8,445 bases of DNA from Acidocella sp. (lineage in GTDB: Bacteria; Pseudomonadota; Alphaproteobacteria; Acetobacterales; Acetobacteraceae). Positions within the stretch are counted from its first letter, which is position 1; the number at the start of each line of letters is the position of its first letter. Below the pieces are notes generated by a model. The model did no database searches. It worked only from the letters and a program-made list of their open reading frames with translations, and was not told where the DNA came from. The position numbers were made by a program, and so were the translations under genes. The stretch covers positions 1 to 8,445 of the forward strand of contig JAQNCU010000109.1 in the NCBI GenBank assembly GCA_029077775.1, in the 5' to 3' direction. Below, piece by piece: positions 1 to 6,803 of the stretch.

Positions 1-42
1 AAAACGAGCGGACCTGGAGTCATCGCGCTCTAAGGCGTGACC

Positions 43-71
43 AAAAAAAAGGCGGCGCATTTAGCGCCGCC
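43..71 (-). terminator. Rho-independent terminator of the sRNA (and of ispF read-through)
   Basis: GGCGGCGC (71-64) and GCGCCGCC (58-51) pair perfectly over 8 bp around a 5-nt loop, followed on the minus strand by an uninterrupted run of eight T (50-43). The plus strand has no T tract after the hairpin (only TTT four bases later), so it acts in the minus direction. It is the 3' end of the small RNA and the first terminator downstream of ispF. Confidence 0.9.
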
Positions 72-120
72 AAGTTTAGGGAGGAAACGTCCAAGAAATG
101 GGAGAGCAAGCTCGTCCCGC
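43..120 (-). ncRNA. mmgR: MmgR/suhB (alpha-r14) family small regulatory RNA
   Basis: Read on the minus strand, this stretch has three parts. First is a 5' hairpin with stem 118-111 against 106-100, made of GGGA, a bulged C114 and GAG, capped by a CUUG tetraloop. Next is an unpaired stretch holding exactly UUUCCUCCCU at 87-78, preceded by CUUGGACG. Last is a perfect GC-rich terminator hairpin followed by eight U. From family knowledge, MmgR of Sinorhizobium meliloti and its alpha-r14 (suhB) relatives are about 77 nt, carry this same UUUCCUCCCU anti-Shine-Dalgarno-like segment between a 5' stem and a terminator, bind Hfq, and in S. meliloti limit polyhydroxybutyrate granule formation. The predicted length here, from the start inferred from the promoter to the end of the U tract, is about 78 nt. 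The inferred role is base-pairing with ribosome-binding sites of target mRNAs. The 5' end is inferred, not measured. The alternative is that this is simply the 3' UTR and terminator of ispF. Confidence 0.75.
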
Positions 121-126
121 AATTGA

Positions 127-156
127 GTTATATTTCACAATCAATCCTCGGCGCAA
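127..156 (-). promoter_or_regulatory. Promoter of the small RNA
   Basis: On the minus strand, TTGCGC (156-151) is followed after 18 nt by TATAAC (132-127). This places the transcription start about 7 nt further on, near position 120, just ahead of the first stem of the small RNA. The -10 is strong; the -35 keeps only TTG of the consensus. The surrounding 130-190 stretch is AT-rich compared with the neighbouring genes, as expected of a promoter, and lies between the ispF stop and the sRNA, so the sRNA need not depend on ispF transcription. Confidence 0.5.
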
Positions 157-199
157 CTTAATTTTTTGCGGTGCAGCATTGTTTAATTTGAGGGGCGGG

Positions 200-688
200 T
201 CACGGGGTCTCGGGAACCAGGACAATAACGGCGGCCTGGGCGGCAATACCTTCGCCGCGTCCGGGGAACCCCAGGCGCTCGGTGGTGGTCGCCTTGACCG
301 AGATGAGATCGACCGAAACGCCGAGAAGCGCCGCCAGCCTGGCACGCATCGCCGGGGCGTGGGGGGTGATTTTCGGCTGCTCGCAGATAATCGTGATATC
401 CGCGTTGGCGAGCTTAGCCCCACGCGCGGCGATCCGCCCTGCGGCGTGGGTGAGAAAGTGCGCGCTGTCAGCATCCTTCCACGCGGCCTCCGATGGCGGG
501 AAATGACGGCCAATATCGCCCTCAGCCAGCGCGCCATAGATCGCATCGCACAGCGCGTGAATGCCGACATCGGCATCCGAATGGCCAGCGAGGCCATGCG
601 GGCAGGGTATCGTGACACCGCAAATGATCATCGGGCGGTCCGGGGCCGTGGCATGAACGTCGAATCCGGTACCGATGCGGGGGATCAT
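200..688 (-). CDS. ispF: 2-C-methyl-D-erythritol 2,4-cyclodiphosphate synthase
   Basis: IspF closes 4-diphosphocytidyl-2-C-methyl-D-erythritol 2-phosphate into the cyclic diphosphate with release of CMP, in the MEP route to isoprenoids; the cytosolic enzyme is normally a trimer with a divalent metal in each site. The 162-residue protein is full length for the single-domain family (about 155-165). Visible signatures are GTGFDVH at 6-12 (metal ligands D10 and H12), GHSDAD at 35-40 with the third ligand at H44, DIGRHFP at 58-64, TTTERLGF at 134-141 and GRGEGIA at 143-149. The frame stays open up to 820, but the extra 44 residues show no IspD similarity. The ATG at 688 starts at the usual family position (MIPRIGTGFD) and has GGAG five bases upstream. 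Many alphaproteobacteria carry a fused IspDF; here no IspD is attached, so ispD must lie elsewhere. It is divergent from dusB. Confidence 0.96.
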   Translation of the reverse strand: MIPRIGTGFDVHATAPDRPMIICGVTIPCPHGLAGHSDADVGIHALCDAIYGALAEGDIGRHFPPSEAAWKDADSAHFLTHAAGRIAARGAKLANADITIICEQPKITPHAPAMRARLAALLGVSVDLISVKATTTERLGFPGRGEGIAAQAAVIVLVPETP

Positions 689-715
689 TTGGGCTCCAAA
701 ACCTGATTTGGCGCA

Positions 716-744
716 GATGTGACCCCATGTCTGGCCGTCGTCAA
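716..744 (-). promoter_or_regulatory. Possible ispF promoter
   Basis: On the minus strand TTGACG (744-739) is an excellent -35, followed after 17 nt by CACATC (721-716), a poor -10. This would start transcription near 709, about 20 nt before the ispF ATG. The -35 lies inside the loop of an inverted repeat. Confidence is limited by the weak -10. Confidence 0.3.
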
Positions 745-763
745 CAGAACGCCCGGGCCAGAC
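729..763. repeat. 8-bp inverted repeat in the ispF-dusB divergent region
   Basis: GTCTGGCC (729-736) and GGCCAGAC (756-763) are perfect complements separated by 19 bp. The arms flank the proposed ispF -35 (739-744). It could be an operator for a dimeric repressor or, if transcribed, a hairpin in the leader. There is no T tract, so it is not a terminator. It does not match the NtrC binding consensus as I know it (TGCAC-N5-GGTGCA). Confidence 0.35.
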
Positions 764-832
764 GCGCGAAACGGGCAGAGGCGTCTTGCTGATTTTGCAC
801 GAAAGAACGCGGGTCTTCACGCCGGGAGGCGA

Positions 833-861
833 TTGCGCCGCGCGCGCGGCGGCGGTAGTTT
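833..861 (+). promoter_or_regulatory. dusB-ntrBCYX promoter giving a near-leaderless mRNA
   Basis: TTGCGC (833-838), a 17-bp spacer and TAGTTT (856-861) lie immediately before dusB. Transcription would start about 867-871, that is at or within a few bases of the dusB ATG (871). This agrees with the absence of any Shine-Dalgarno sequence between 850 and 870. The -35 hexamer is identical to that proposed for the small RNA. This is inferred from sequence alone; promoters further upstream are possible. Confidence 0.4.
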
Positions 862-870
862 GCCCAAATC

Positions 871-1926
871 ATGAGCAATTTAACCGTACCCCTTATCAAA
901 CCGATCACCCTGGGCAGCGGGCGGCACGCGGTTAGGCTTGAATCGCCTGTGATTCTGGCACCTTTGTCGGGGGTGACCGATTTGCCGTTCCGGGCTTTGG
1001 CGAAATCTCTCGGTGCCGGGCTTGTTGTCTCGGAAATGATCGCGTCCTGGGCGATGGTCCGGGAAAACCGCAATACGCTGCGGATGGCCGAAGTGGTTGC
1101 GGGCGGCGGGCCATCATCGGTGCAACTGGCGGGGTGTGACCCGGACGCGATGGCCGAGGCCGCACGCATTGCCGTGGGCCAAGGGGCGGATATCGTCGAT
1201 ATAAATTTCGGCTGTCCGGTTAAAAAAGTGGCGGTGGGGCAGTCCGCGGGGTCGGCTTTGATGCGCGATGAGGCTCTGGCGGGCCGTATACTGGCCAGTA
1301 CCGCCCGCGCGGTGTCGGTGCCTGTGACGTTGAAAATGCGCATGGGCTGGGATTCGCAAAGCCTGAATGCCCCCGCATTGGCGCGAATCGCCGAGGCATC
1401 GGGCATCGCGATGATCACGGTGCATGGCCGCACACGCCAGCAATTCTATCAGGGCAGCGCCGACTGGGATTTTGTGGCGCAGGTAAAGGAAGCCGTCGGC
1501 ATACCGGTGATCGTGAACGGCGATATCACGAGCGAGGCCAAAGCGGCGGCGGCGCTGCGCCGGTCTGGCGCGGATGGCGTGATGATCGGGCGCGGGGCGT
1601 ATGGACGCCCATGGTTTCTGAAACAGGTGGCGGATTATCTCACGACCGGCGTGTTGTCCGAAGCCCCCAGCCTGGAGACACAAAAATCTATTTTGCTGCG
1701 CCATTACGCGGCGATCCGCGCGCATTTTGGCGACGGCCCCGGCGTGCGGCTGGGGCGCAAGCACCTGGCATGGTACAGCCATGGGCTGCGCGGGTCAGCC
1801 CATTTTCGCGCGCAGATGAACCGGCTGAATGACGGATACCAGGTGGAGGCTTTGATCCATGAATTCTACGATCCGTTGATCGCGCAGGGATTTATCCGAC
1901 AAGATGAACTGGCCCTCGCAGCGTGA
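871..1926 (+). CDS. dusB: tRNA-dihydrouridine synthase, DusB/NifR3 family
   Basis: This flavin enzyme reduces uridine to dihydrouridine in the D-loop of tRNAs using NAD(P)H. The 351-residue protein has a TIM-barrel FMN domain followed by a helical tRNA-binding domain, about the usual family length. Visible signatures are the N-terminal FMN segment APLSGVTDLPFR (30-41), INFGCPVKKV (111-120) with catalytic C115, HGRTRQQFYQG (185-195), NGDI (216-219) and the phosphate-binding MIGRGAYGRPWF (238-249). The start is taken at ATG 871 because the protein then begins close to the conserved first strand; no ribosome-binding site is visible, see the promoter entry. Its stop overlaps the ntrB start (GTGA). 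In alphaproteobacteria this gene was first called nifR3 because it heads the ntrBC operon. Its substrate tRNA position cannot be read from sequence. Confidence 0.96.
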   Translation: MSNLTVPLIKPITLGSGRHAVRLESPVILAPLSGVTDLPFRALAKSLGAGLVVSEMIASWAMVRENRNTLRMAEVVAGGGPSSVQLAGCDPDAMAEAARIAVGQGADIVDINFGCPVKKVAVGQSAGSALMRDEALAGRILASTARAVSVPVTLKMRMGWDSQSLNAPALARIAEASGIAMITVHGRTRQQFYQGSADWDFVAQVKEAVGIPVIVNGDITSEAKAAAALRRSGADGVMIGRGAYGRPWFLKQVADYLTTGVLSEAPSLETQKSILLRHYAAIRAHFGDGPGVRLGRKHLAWYSHGLRGSAHFRAQMNRLNDGYQVEALIHEFYDPLIAQGFIRQDELALAA

Positions 1927-3074
1927 GCGGGATCAAGCGGGCTTTTGGCATCGTCCGGCGGGGCAAGCCGCCAGCCTATGATATTTCATTGGACCCGGCG
2001 CATATTTTGGCCGCATTGCCGCTCGCCGTGGTGGTTCTCGATGATCAGAACATCTTCCGTGCGGTCAATTACGCGGCGGAGGAATTTTTTGGCTCCTCGA
2101 AGGCATTGCTGCTGAACAGCAATTTGGGCGAAATTCTGTCGTCTGACCATCCGGTGTTTCTGGTTCTGGAACGTGCCCGCGGCGACGGCCTGACCGTTGC
2201 CGAGCACAACATGATCCTGGAGGGGCCGCGTATGGCGCGGCGGGGCTGCTCGGTACAGGCCGCGCCTGTGGCGGAACGGCCCGGGCTCGTGCTCCTCACG
2301 TTGCAGGATGAATCCGCGGCGCGCGCGCTGGACCAGCAGATGTCGGCCCGAAACGCGGCGCGCAGCATCACGGGCATGGCGGCGATCCTCGCCCATGAGG
2401 TGAAAAACCCGCTCTCGGGCATCAGGGGTGCTGCGCAGCTCTTGGAGGCCAGCGTGCCGCCGGATGACAAGGAATTGGCGGTGCTGATCCGCGACGAGGC
2501 CGACCGTATCCGCGCGATGGTGGAGCGGATGGAAACATTCGGCGAGAAGAAGCTCGAACGCCAGGCTGTGAACATCCATCGGGTGCTGGAGCATGTGCGC
2601 AAGCTCGCGCGTTCAGGCTTTGCCTCGCGGATCAAATTTGTTGAGACCTATGACCCAAGTCTGCCACATGTGCACGGCAACCGCGACCAACTGATTCAGG
2701 TATTGCTCAATCTGGTCAAAAATGCAGCCGAGTCGATCGCCAGTATGGACCGGCCGGATGGCGAGATCCTTCTCTCGACCGGGTTTCAGCATGGCGTGCG
2801 GCTATCGGCGTCGTCGGCCCGCGGGCGCGCCAACCTGCCGCTTTTTGTGGCGGTGCGCGACAACGGCCCCGGCATCCCCGAGGATATCAGGCGGCATTTG
2901 TTTGAGCCCTTCATCAGCACCAAGGCCACCGGCAGCGGGCTTGGCCTGGCGCTCGTGGCGAAAATCGTCGCGGATCATGGCGGGTTGATCGATGTCGACA
3001 GCCGCCCCGGACGCACCGAGTTCCGGATCAACCTGCCGGTGTTTGAAGAGCCCCAGGAAAGCAACCATTCATGA
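1923..3074 (+). CDS. ntrB: Nitrogen regulation sensor histidine kinase NtrB (GlnL)
   Basis: NtrB is a soluble kinase/phosphatase that, under control of a PII protein, phosphorylates NtrC when nitrogen is short and dephosphorylates it when nitrogen is plentiful. The 383 residues contain an N-terminal PAS-type sensor region (about 25-130), the dimerisation/phosphotransfer helix with AHEVKNPLSGIRGAAQLLE from 157 (phosphorylated H158), the N box NLVKNAAE (263-270), G1 box DNGPGI (313-318), F box EPFISTK (328-334) and G2 box GSGLGLA (337-343). No membrane segment is seen, as expected. The start is GTG at 1923, overlapping the dusB stop by four bases, so translation is probably coupled; no strong ribosome-binding site is visible. 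The gene ends in an ATGA overlap with ntrC. Confidence 0.96.
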   Translation: MSGIKRAFGIVRRGKPPAYDISLDPAHILAALPLAVVVLDDQNIFRAVNYAAEEFFGSSKALLLNSNLGEILSSDHPVFLVLERARGDGLTVAEHNMILEGPRMARRGCSVQAAPVAERPGLVLLTLQDESAARALDQQMSARNAARSITGMAAILAHEVKNPLSGIRGAAQLLEASVPPDDKELAVLIRDEADRIRAMVERMETFGEKKLERQAVNIHRVLEHVRKLARSGFASRIKFVETYDPSLPHVHGNRDQLIQVLLNLVKNAAESIASMDRPDGEILLSTGFQHGVRLSASSARGRANLPLFVAVRDNGPGIPEDIRRHLFEPFISTKATGSGLGLALVAKIVADHGGLIDVDSRPGRTEFRINLPVFEEPQESNHS

Positions 3075-4525
3075 CCCTGCCCACGATTTTGATCGCCGAT
3101 GATGACCGCTCGATCCGCACAGTGCTGACCCAGGCGCTGGGGAGGGCGGGGTACCAGGTGCGGGCGACGTCCTCGGTTGCGACATTGTGGCGCTGGGTGG
3201 AGGATGGTGAGGGCGATGTCGTGATCACCGATGTGATCATGCCCGATGAGAACGGGCTGGATCTGGTGCCGCGCGTGCGGCGCATCCGCCCGGAACTGCC
3301 GGTTATTGTCATGAGCGCGCAATCGACCTTGACCACAGCGGTGCAGGCAACGCAGCGCGGCGCGTTCGATTATCTGCCGAAACCGTTCGACCTCGCGGAT
3401 TTGCTGGCGGTGGTGGACCGCGCACTGAAACAGCCTTTGCATACATCGAGCATCCCGGATGCGGTGAAGCCATCGGGGGATGATACCCTGCCGCTGATCG
3501 GGCGCAGCCCGGCGATGCAGGAGATCTACCGGGTGATCGCGCGGCTGACCACCACGGATCTGACCGTGATGATCAACGGCGAGAGCGGGGCGGGAAAGGA
3601 GTTGGTGGCGCGCGCGCTGCATGATTATGGCCGCCGCCGCGCCGGGCCGTTCGTCGCGATCAACATGGCCGCGATCCCGCGCGAGCTGATCGAGAGCGAA
3701 TTATTCGGCCATGAGCGCGGGGCTTTTACCGGGGCCACCAACCGCCATACCGGACGGTTTGAGCAGGCCAATGGCGGGACATTATTCCTCGATGAAATCG
3801 GCGATATGCCGCCCGAGGCCCAGACCCGGCTGCTGCGCGTGTTGCAGGAGGGGGAGTTCACCACGGTCGGTGGCCGCCAGCCAATCCGCGCCAATGCCCG
3901 GATTGTGGCGGCCACGCACCGGGATTTGCGCGCGCTGATCCGCACCGGCCAATTCCGCGAGGATTTGTTCTACCGGCTGAATGTGGTGCCGATCCGGCTG
4001 CCGCCATTGCGCGAGCGCCCTGATGATATCCCCGTGCTGGCACAGCATTTCCTCAACAAAGCGCAGAATGAGGGCCTGCCCGCGAAATCCATCGACCCGG
4101 CGGGAATGGCGATGCTCTCGGCCTATCGCTGGCCGGGCAATGTGCGCGAGCTGGAAAACCTCATTCGCAGGCTGGCCGCGTTGGTGCCACAGCCTGTGAT
4201 CACCGAGGCGATATTGACCCAGGAATTAAGCGATTATGCCGCCGTAGAGGAACCTGCCACCAGCACCGGCGACGAGCCCGATACCATGGCAGCGGTGGTT
4301 GAGCGCCATGTCAACCGGCTGCTCGCCGCAATTCGTGAAAGTGGCGAGGAAGGCGTGTTGTACGAACGCGCGCTGGCTGAGCTGGAACGCCCATTGATCC
4401 GCATGACATTGGCCGAGACACGCGGCAACCAGATCCGCGCGGCTGCCTTGCTGGGGCTCAACCGCAACACATTACGCAAAAAAATCCGCGAGCACGGCAT
4501 CGGCGTGCAGCGCCGGGTGGGGTGA
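3071..4525 (+). CDS. ntrC: Nitrogen regulator NtrC (GlnG), sigma54-dependent activator
   Basis: NtrC is the response regulator of NtrB; when phosphorylated it forms a ring ATPase that opens sigma54 promoters of nitrogen-assimilation genes. The 484 residues show a receiver domain (about 4-120; phosphoacceptor D54, switch lysine K104), a sigma54-interaction AAA+ domain (about 140-380) and a C-terminal Fis-type helix-turn-helix (about 451-475, RGNQIRAAALLGLNRNTLRK). AAA+ landmarks are Walker A GESGAGKE (170-177), the intact GAFTGA sigma54-contact loop (217-222), Walker B LFLDEIGD (238-245), the arginine segment REDLFYRLN (296-304) and sensor II WPGNVREL (354-361). AGGAAA at 3055-3060 can serve as ribosome-binding site, and the ATG overlaps the ntrB stop (ATGA). 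The intact GAFTGA loop marks this, rather than ntrX, as the true sigma54 activator of the operon. Confidence 0.97.
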   Translation: MTLPTILIADDDRSIRTVLTQALGRAGYQVRATSSVATLWRWVEDGEGDVVITDVIMPDENGLDLVPRVRRIRPELPVIVMSAQSTLTTAVQATQRGAFDYLPKPFDLADLLAVVDRALKQPLHTSSIPDAVKPSGDDTLPLIGRSPAMQEIYRVIARLTTTDLTVMINGESGAGKELVARALHDYGRRRAGPFVAINMAAIPRELIESELFGHERGAFTGATNRHTGRFEQANGGTLFLDEIGDMPPEAQTRLLRVLQEGEFTTVGGRQPIRANARIVAATHRDLRALIRTGQFREDLFYRLNVVPIRLPPLRERPDDIPVLAQHFLNKAQNEGLPAKSIDPAGMAMLSAYRWPGNVRELENLIRRLAALVPQPVITEAILTQELSDYAAVEEPATSTGDEPDTMAAVVERHVNRLLAAIRESGEEGVLYERALAELERPLIRMTLAETRGNQIRAAALLGLNRNTLRKKIREHGIGVQRRVG

Positions 4526-4578
4526 TGCGGCGTATTTGCACAGGCGGCTTTGGCTGGCTTTGGCGGCAACGCCCATAA
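4525..4578 (+). other. 17-codon mini-ORF bridging ntrC and ntrY
   Basis: The ntrC stop TGA (4523-4525) shares its last A with an ATG (4525-4527). This opens a short frame, MRRICTGGFGWLWRQRP, whose TAA (4576-4578) in turn shares its last A with the ntrY ATG (4578-4580). Both junctions are classical termination-reinitiation overlaps, so ribosomes leaving ntrC could be handed on to ntrY through this small frame. The segment contains a 10-bp tandem repeat of GGCTTTGGC (4546-4554 and 4556-4564) and a small GGCG-GCAA-CGCC hairpin (4562-4573) just before the ntrY start. The peptide resembles nothing I know. The arrangement may be coincidence; if ntrY starts at TTG 4536 instead, the mini-ORF has no role. 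Confidence 0.3.
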
Positions 4579-6803
4579 TGACAACGCCGACCGATCCGCT
4601 TGCACGCGCCTGGCCAGCACGGCTGCTAGAGGTTCTGCTCGGCCGTGTGGCGACATTGCTGCTGGCCTCGGTAACCTTGTTTCTGGCGATCGCATCATTC
4701 GCGATTTTCGCCGGAAGGGTAAAAATCTCGGTCCATTCGGGCATCGCGGTCGGGCTGATCGTTGCCGATACCGCCGCGTTGCTGCTGTTCATCACGGTGT
4801 TGATCGGGCGGGTAACGCGCGTGGTGCTCGAACGCAGACGCGGCGCGGCGGGGGCCAAACTGCATGTGCGGCTGGTGTTTTTGTTCGGCGGCGTGGCGGC
4901 GGTGCCCGCAATCCTGGTCGCGGTGTTCGCAATCGTGTTTTTCGATTACGGCATCCAGGCCTGGTTCAACCAGCGTGTGCAGACCGCGCTCGATGAGAGC
5001 AACCAAGTGGCCCAGGGCTATTTGAGCGAGCATAACAATGACATCCGGCTCGACGCGCTGGCGATGGCCAACGACCTCTCGCAGAACGGCACGGTGTTTT
5101 TTGGCGACCCGAATGAATTCGCATCCTATCTCGTCAACCAGGCGACCATCCGCGGGCTGACCCAGGCGGTAATCTTCGAGCCGCTGGATGGTGAGATCGT
5201 GGCCTCCGCCGGGCTCTTCGCCGGGCTGGCCGCAACCGTGCCCGATGCGCGCGATATCGCGATGGCACAATCCGGCCAGGTGCCCGTGACGAGCCCCTCA
5301 GGCAGCACGGTGGAGCAGGCGACAATCAAGCTCGACATCACGCCGCCGATGATGCTGATGATCGAAAAGCCGATCGATCCCGCCATTCTGGACCATGTGC
5401 GCAAGACCGAGCAGGCGGTTGCGGAATATCAACGGCTTTCAAAAAACCGCACGGGATTGGAGATTTCTTTCGCGCTGGTGATCGCGATTTTGGCCTTGCT
5501 GGTGCTCTCCGCACTCGTCGGGTTCGGGCTGGTCATCGCCAACCAGATCGCCCGGCCCATCGGGGACCTGATCCATGCGGCGGAAAATGTGCGCGCGGGT
5601 GATCTGACCGTTAGGGTACCCGAGAGCACGACCGGCGATGAGATGGCCGGGTTGTCCCGCGCGTTCAACCGCATGACCGCGCAGTTGGGGGCTCAACGCG
5701 CGGAATTGATGCGCGTGAACGGGCAGCTTGACGAGCGACGGCGTTTTACTGAAACCGTGCTGGCCGGGGTTTCAGCCGGGGTGATCGGGCTCGACAATAA
5801 AGGGCGGATCGAGCTGCCAAACCGTGCGGCATCAGACCTGCTGCGGCTCGACCTGCTGCCGCGTATCGGCCAGAACCTCAATGAGATGGTCCCTGAATTC
5901 GGCCCGTTGATCGCCGCCGTAATGGCAGCACCTGAGCGTCCCGCGACCGCTGAAATCGAGCATGGCCCGGCGATGAACAAGCGGGTTCTACTGGTACGAA
6001 TCGGAGCTGAGATGCAGGGCGATGAGCCCGATGGGTTCATCGTGACCTTCGATGACGTAACCGAGTTGCTCTCGGCCCAGCGCAAAGCGGCCTGGGCAGA
6101 TGTGGCGCGGCGGATCGCCCACGAGATCAAAAACCCGCTGACGCCGATCCAGCTTTCGGCCGAGCGGTTGAAGCGGCGTTTTGCCAAGGAGATCATCTCA
6201 GACCCTGAGAGCTTCGCGCAATGCGCTGACACAATCGTGCGCCATGTTGGCGATATCGGCCGGATGGTGGATGAGTTCTCAACCTTTGCGCGGATGCCCA
6301 CCCCGGTCATGCGCGTGGAATCGCTGGAGCGGATCGCGCGTGAGGCCATGGTGCTGCAACGTGTCTCGCAGCCACAGATCATATGGACCGTTACGGTGGA
6401 GGCGAGCCTGCGCGCATTTTGCGACCGCCGGTTGATCGGCCAGGCGCTCACGAATTTATTGCAGAACGCCGCCGACGCGGTGGCGATGCGCCCCGGTGCC
6501 AACCGGGTCACGCTCACACTGGCCGCGCATGAGGGCGAGGCGGTGCTTGGCGTGACCGATGACGGCATCGGCCTGCCCGAGACCGACCGCGCACGGCTGA
6601 CCGAACCCTATGTGACGCACAAGCCCAAAGGCACCGGGCTTGGCCTTGCCATCGTCCGAAAGATCATGGAGGACCATGGCGGGCGGCTTGAACTCCACGA
6701 AGGAAAAGGCGGTGTGGGTGCCGAGGTTTGCCTGGTTTTGCCGGCGTTGCCGGTGGATTCAGGGCTTGAAAGTGACGCTGTTAGGGAGTTGCCTGCGCGA
6801 TGA
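4578..6803 (+). CDS. ntrY: Nitrogen regulation membrane sensor histidine kinase NtrY
   Basis: NtrY is the membrane kinase of the NtrY-NtrX pair, linked in alphaproteobacteria to nitrogen metabolism, redox/oxygen response and envelope functions. From ATG 4578 it has 741 residues, normal for the family. Residues 24-46, 54-78 and 98-123 form three N-terminal membrane helices. Residues 124-294 are the extracytoplasmic sensor region, 295-321 the fourth helix, 322-374 a HAMP linker (TVRVPESTTGDEM inside it) and about 386-496 a PAS domain. The H box is AHEIKNPLTPIQLSAERLK (phosphorylated H515), the N box has LLQNAADAV (N630), G1 is DDGIGL (661-666) and G2 GTGLGLAI (685-692). The frame is open to a TTG at 4536 that would add 14 residues; ATG 4578 is preferred because it gives a normal cytoplasmic N-terminus (MTTPTDPLARAW) and is coupled to the mini-ORF. 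No good ribosome-binding site is visible for either. The end overlaps ntrX (ATGA). Confidence 0.94.
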   Translation: MTTPTDPLARAWPARLLEVLLGRVATLLLASVTLFLAIASFAIFAGRVKISVHSGIAVGLIVADTAALLLFITVLIGRVTRVVLERRRGAAGAKLHVRLVFLFGGVAAVPAILVAVFAIVFFDYGIQAWFNQRVQTALDESNQVAQGYLSEHNNDIRLDALAMANDLSQNGTVFFGDPNEFASYLVNQATIRGLTQAVIFEPLDGEIVASAGLFAGLAATVPDARDIAMAQSGQVPVTSPSGSTVEQATIKLDITPPMMLMIEKPIDPAILDHVRKTEQAVAEYQRLSKNRTGLEISFALVIAILALLVLSALVGFGLVIANQIARPIGDLIHAAENVRAGDLTVRVPESTTGDEMAGLSRAFNRMTAQLGAQRAELMRVNGQLDERRRFTETVLAGVSAGVIGLDNKGRIELPNRAASDLLRLDLLPRIGQNLNEMVPEFGPLIAAVMAAPERPATAEIEHGPAMNKRVLLVRIGAEMQGDEPDGFIVTFDDVTELLSAQRKAAWADVARRIAHEIKNPLTPIQLSAERLKRRFAKEIISDPESFAQCADTIVRHVGDIGRMVDEFSTFARMPTPVMRVESLERIAREAMVLQRVSQPQIIWTVTVEASLRAFCDRRLIGQALTNLLQNAADAVAMRPGANRVTLTLAAHEGEAVLGVTDDGIGLPETDRARLTEPYVTHKPKGTGLGLAIVRKIMEDHGGRLELHEGKGGVGAEVCLVLPALPVDSGLESDAVRELPAR

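Noticed and set aside
1..33. Possible C-terminal codons of a plus-strand gene ending in TAA at 31-33
   Set aside because: Eleven codons without a recognisable motif cannot be told from chance; the following hairpin has its T tract on the other strand. Two other frames are equally possible.
152..170. Weak hairpin CGCAA...TTGCG between ispF and the sRNA as an ispF terminator
   Set aside because: Only five base pairs, a 9-nt loop and no T tract on either suitable side; the strong terminator at 71-43 is the better candidate.
166..180. GGTGCA half-site as an NtrC binding site before the sRNA
   Set aside because: The partner half-site (TGCAC) is missing at the correct spacing, so a single half-site is not evidence.
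98..706. Plus-strand ORF of 202 residues starting after an AGGGAGGA sequence
   Set aside because: It lies antisense to ispF over most of its length, its protein resembles no family, and its apparent ribosome-binding site is the complement of the sRNA core segment.
689..820. 44-residue N-terminal extension of ispF
   Set aside because: No family has this extension and it shows no IspD signature; ATG 688 has a good ribosome-binding site and is where the family begins.
741..1433. Long minus-strand frame opposite dusB
   Set aside because: Shadow of a GC-rich gene; composition is Ala/Arg/Pro-rich with no domain, and dusB is certain on the other strand.
5693..6568. 291-residue minus-strand frame opposite ntrY
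   Set aside because: Serine/arginine-rich antisense shadow of the kinase core; the conserved H, N and G boxes are on the plus strand.
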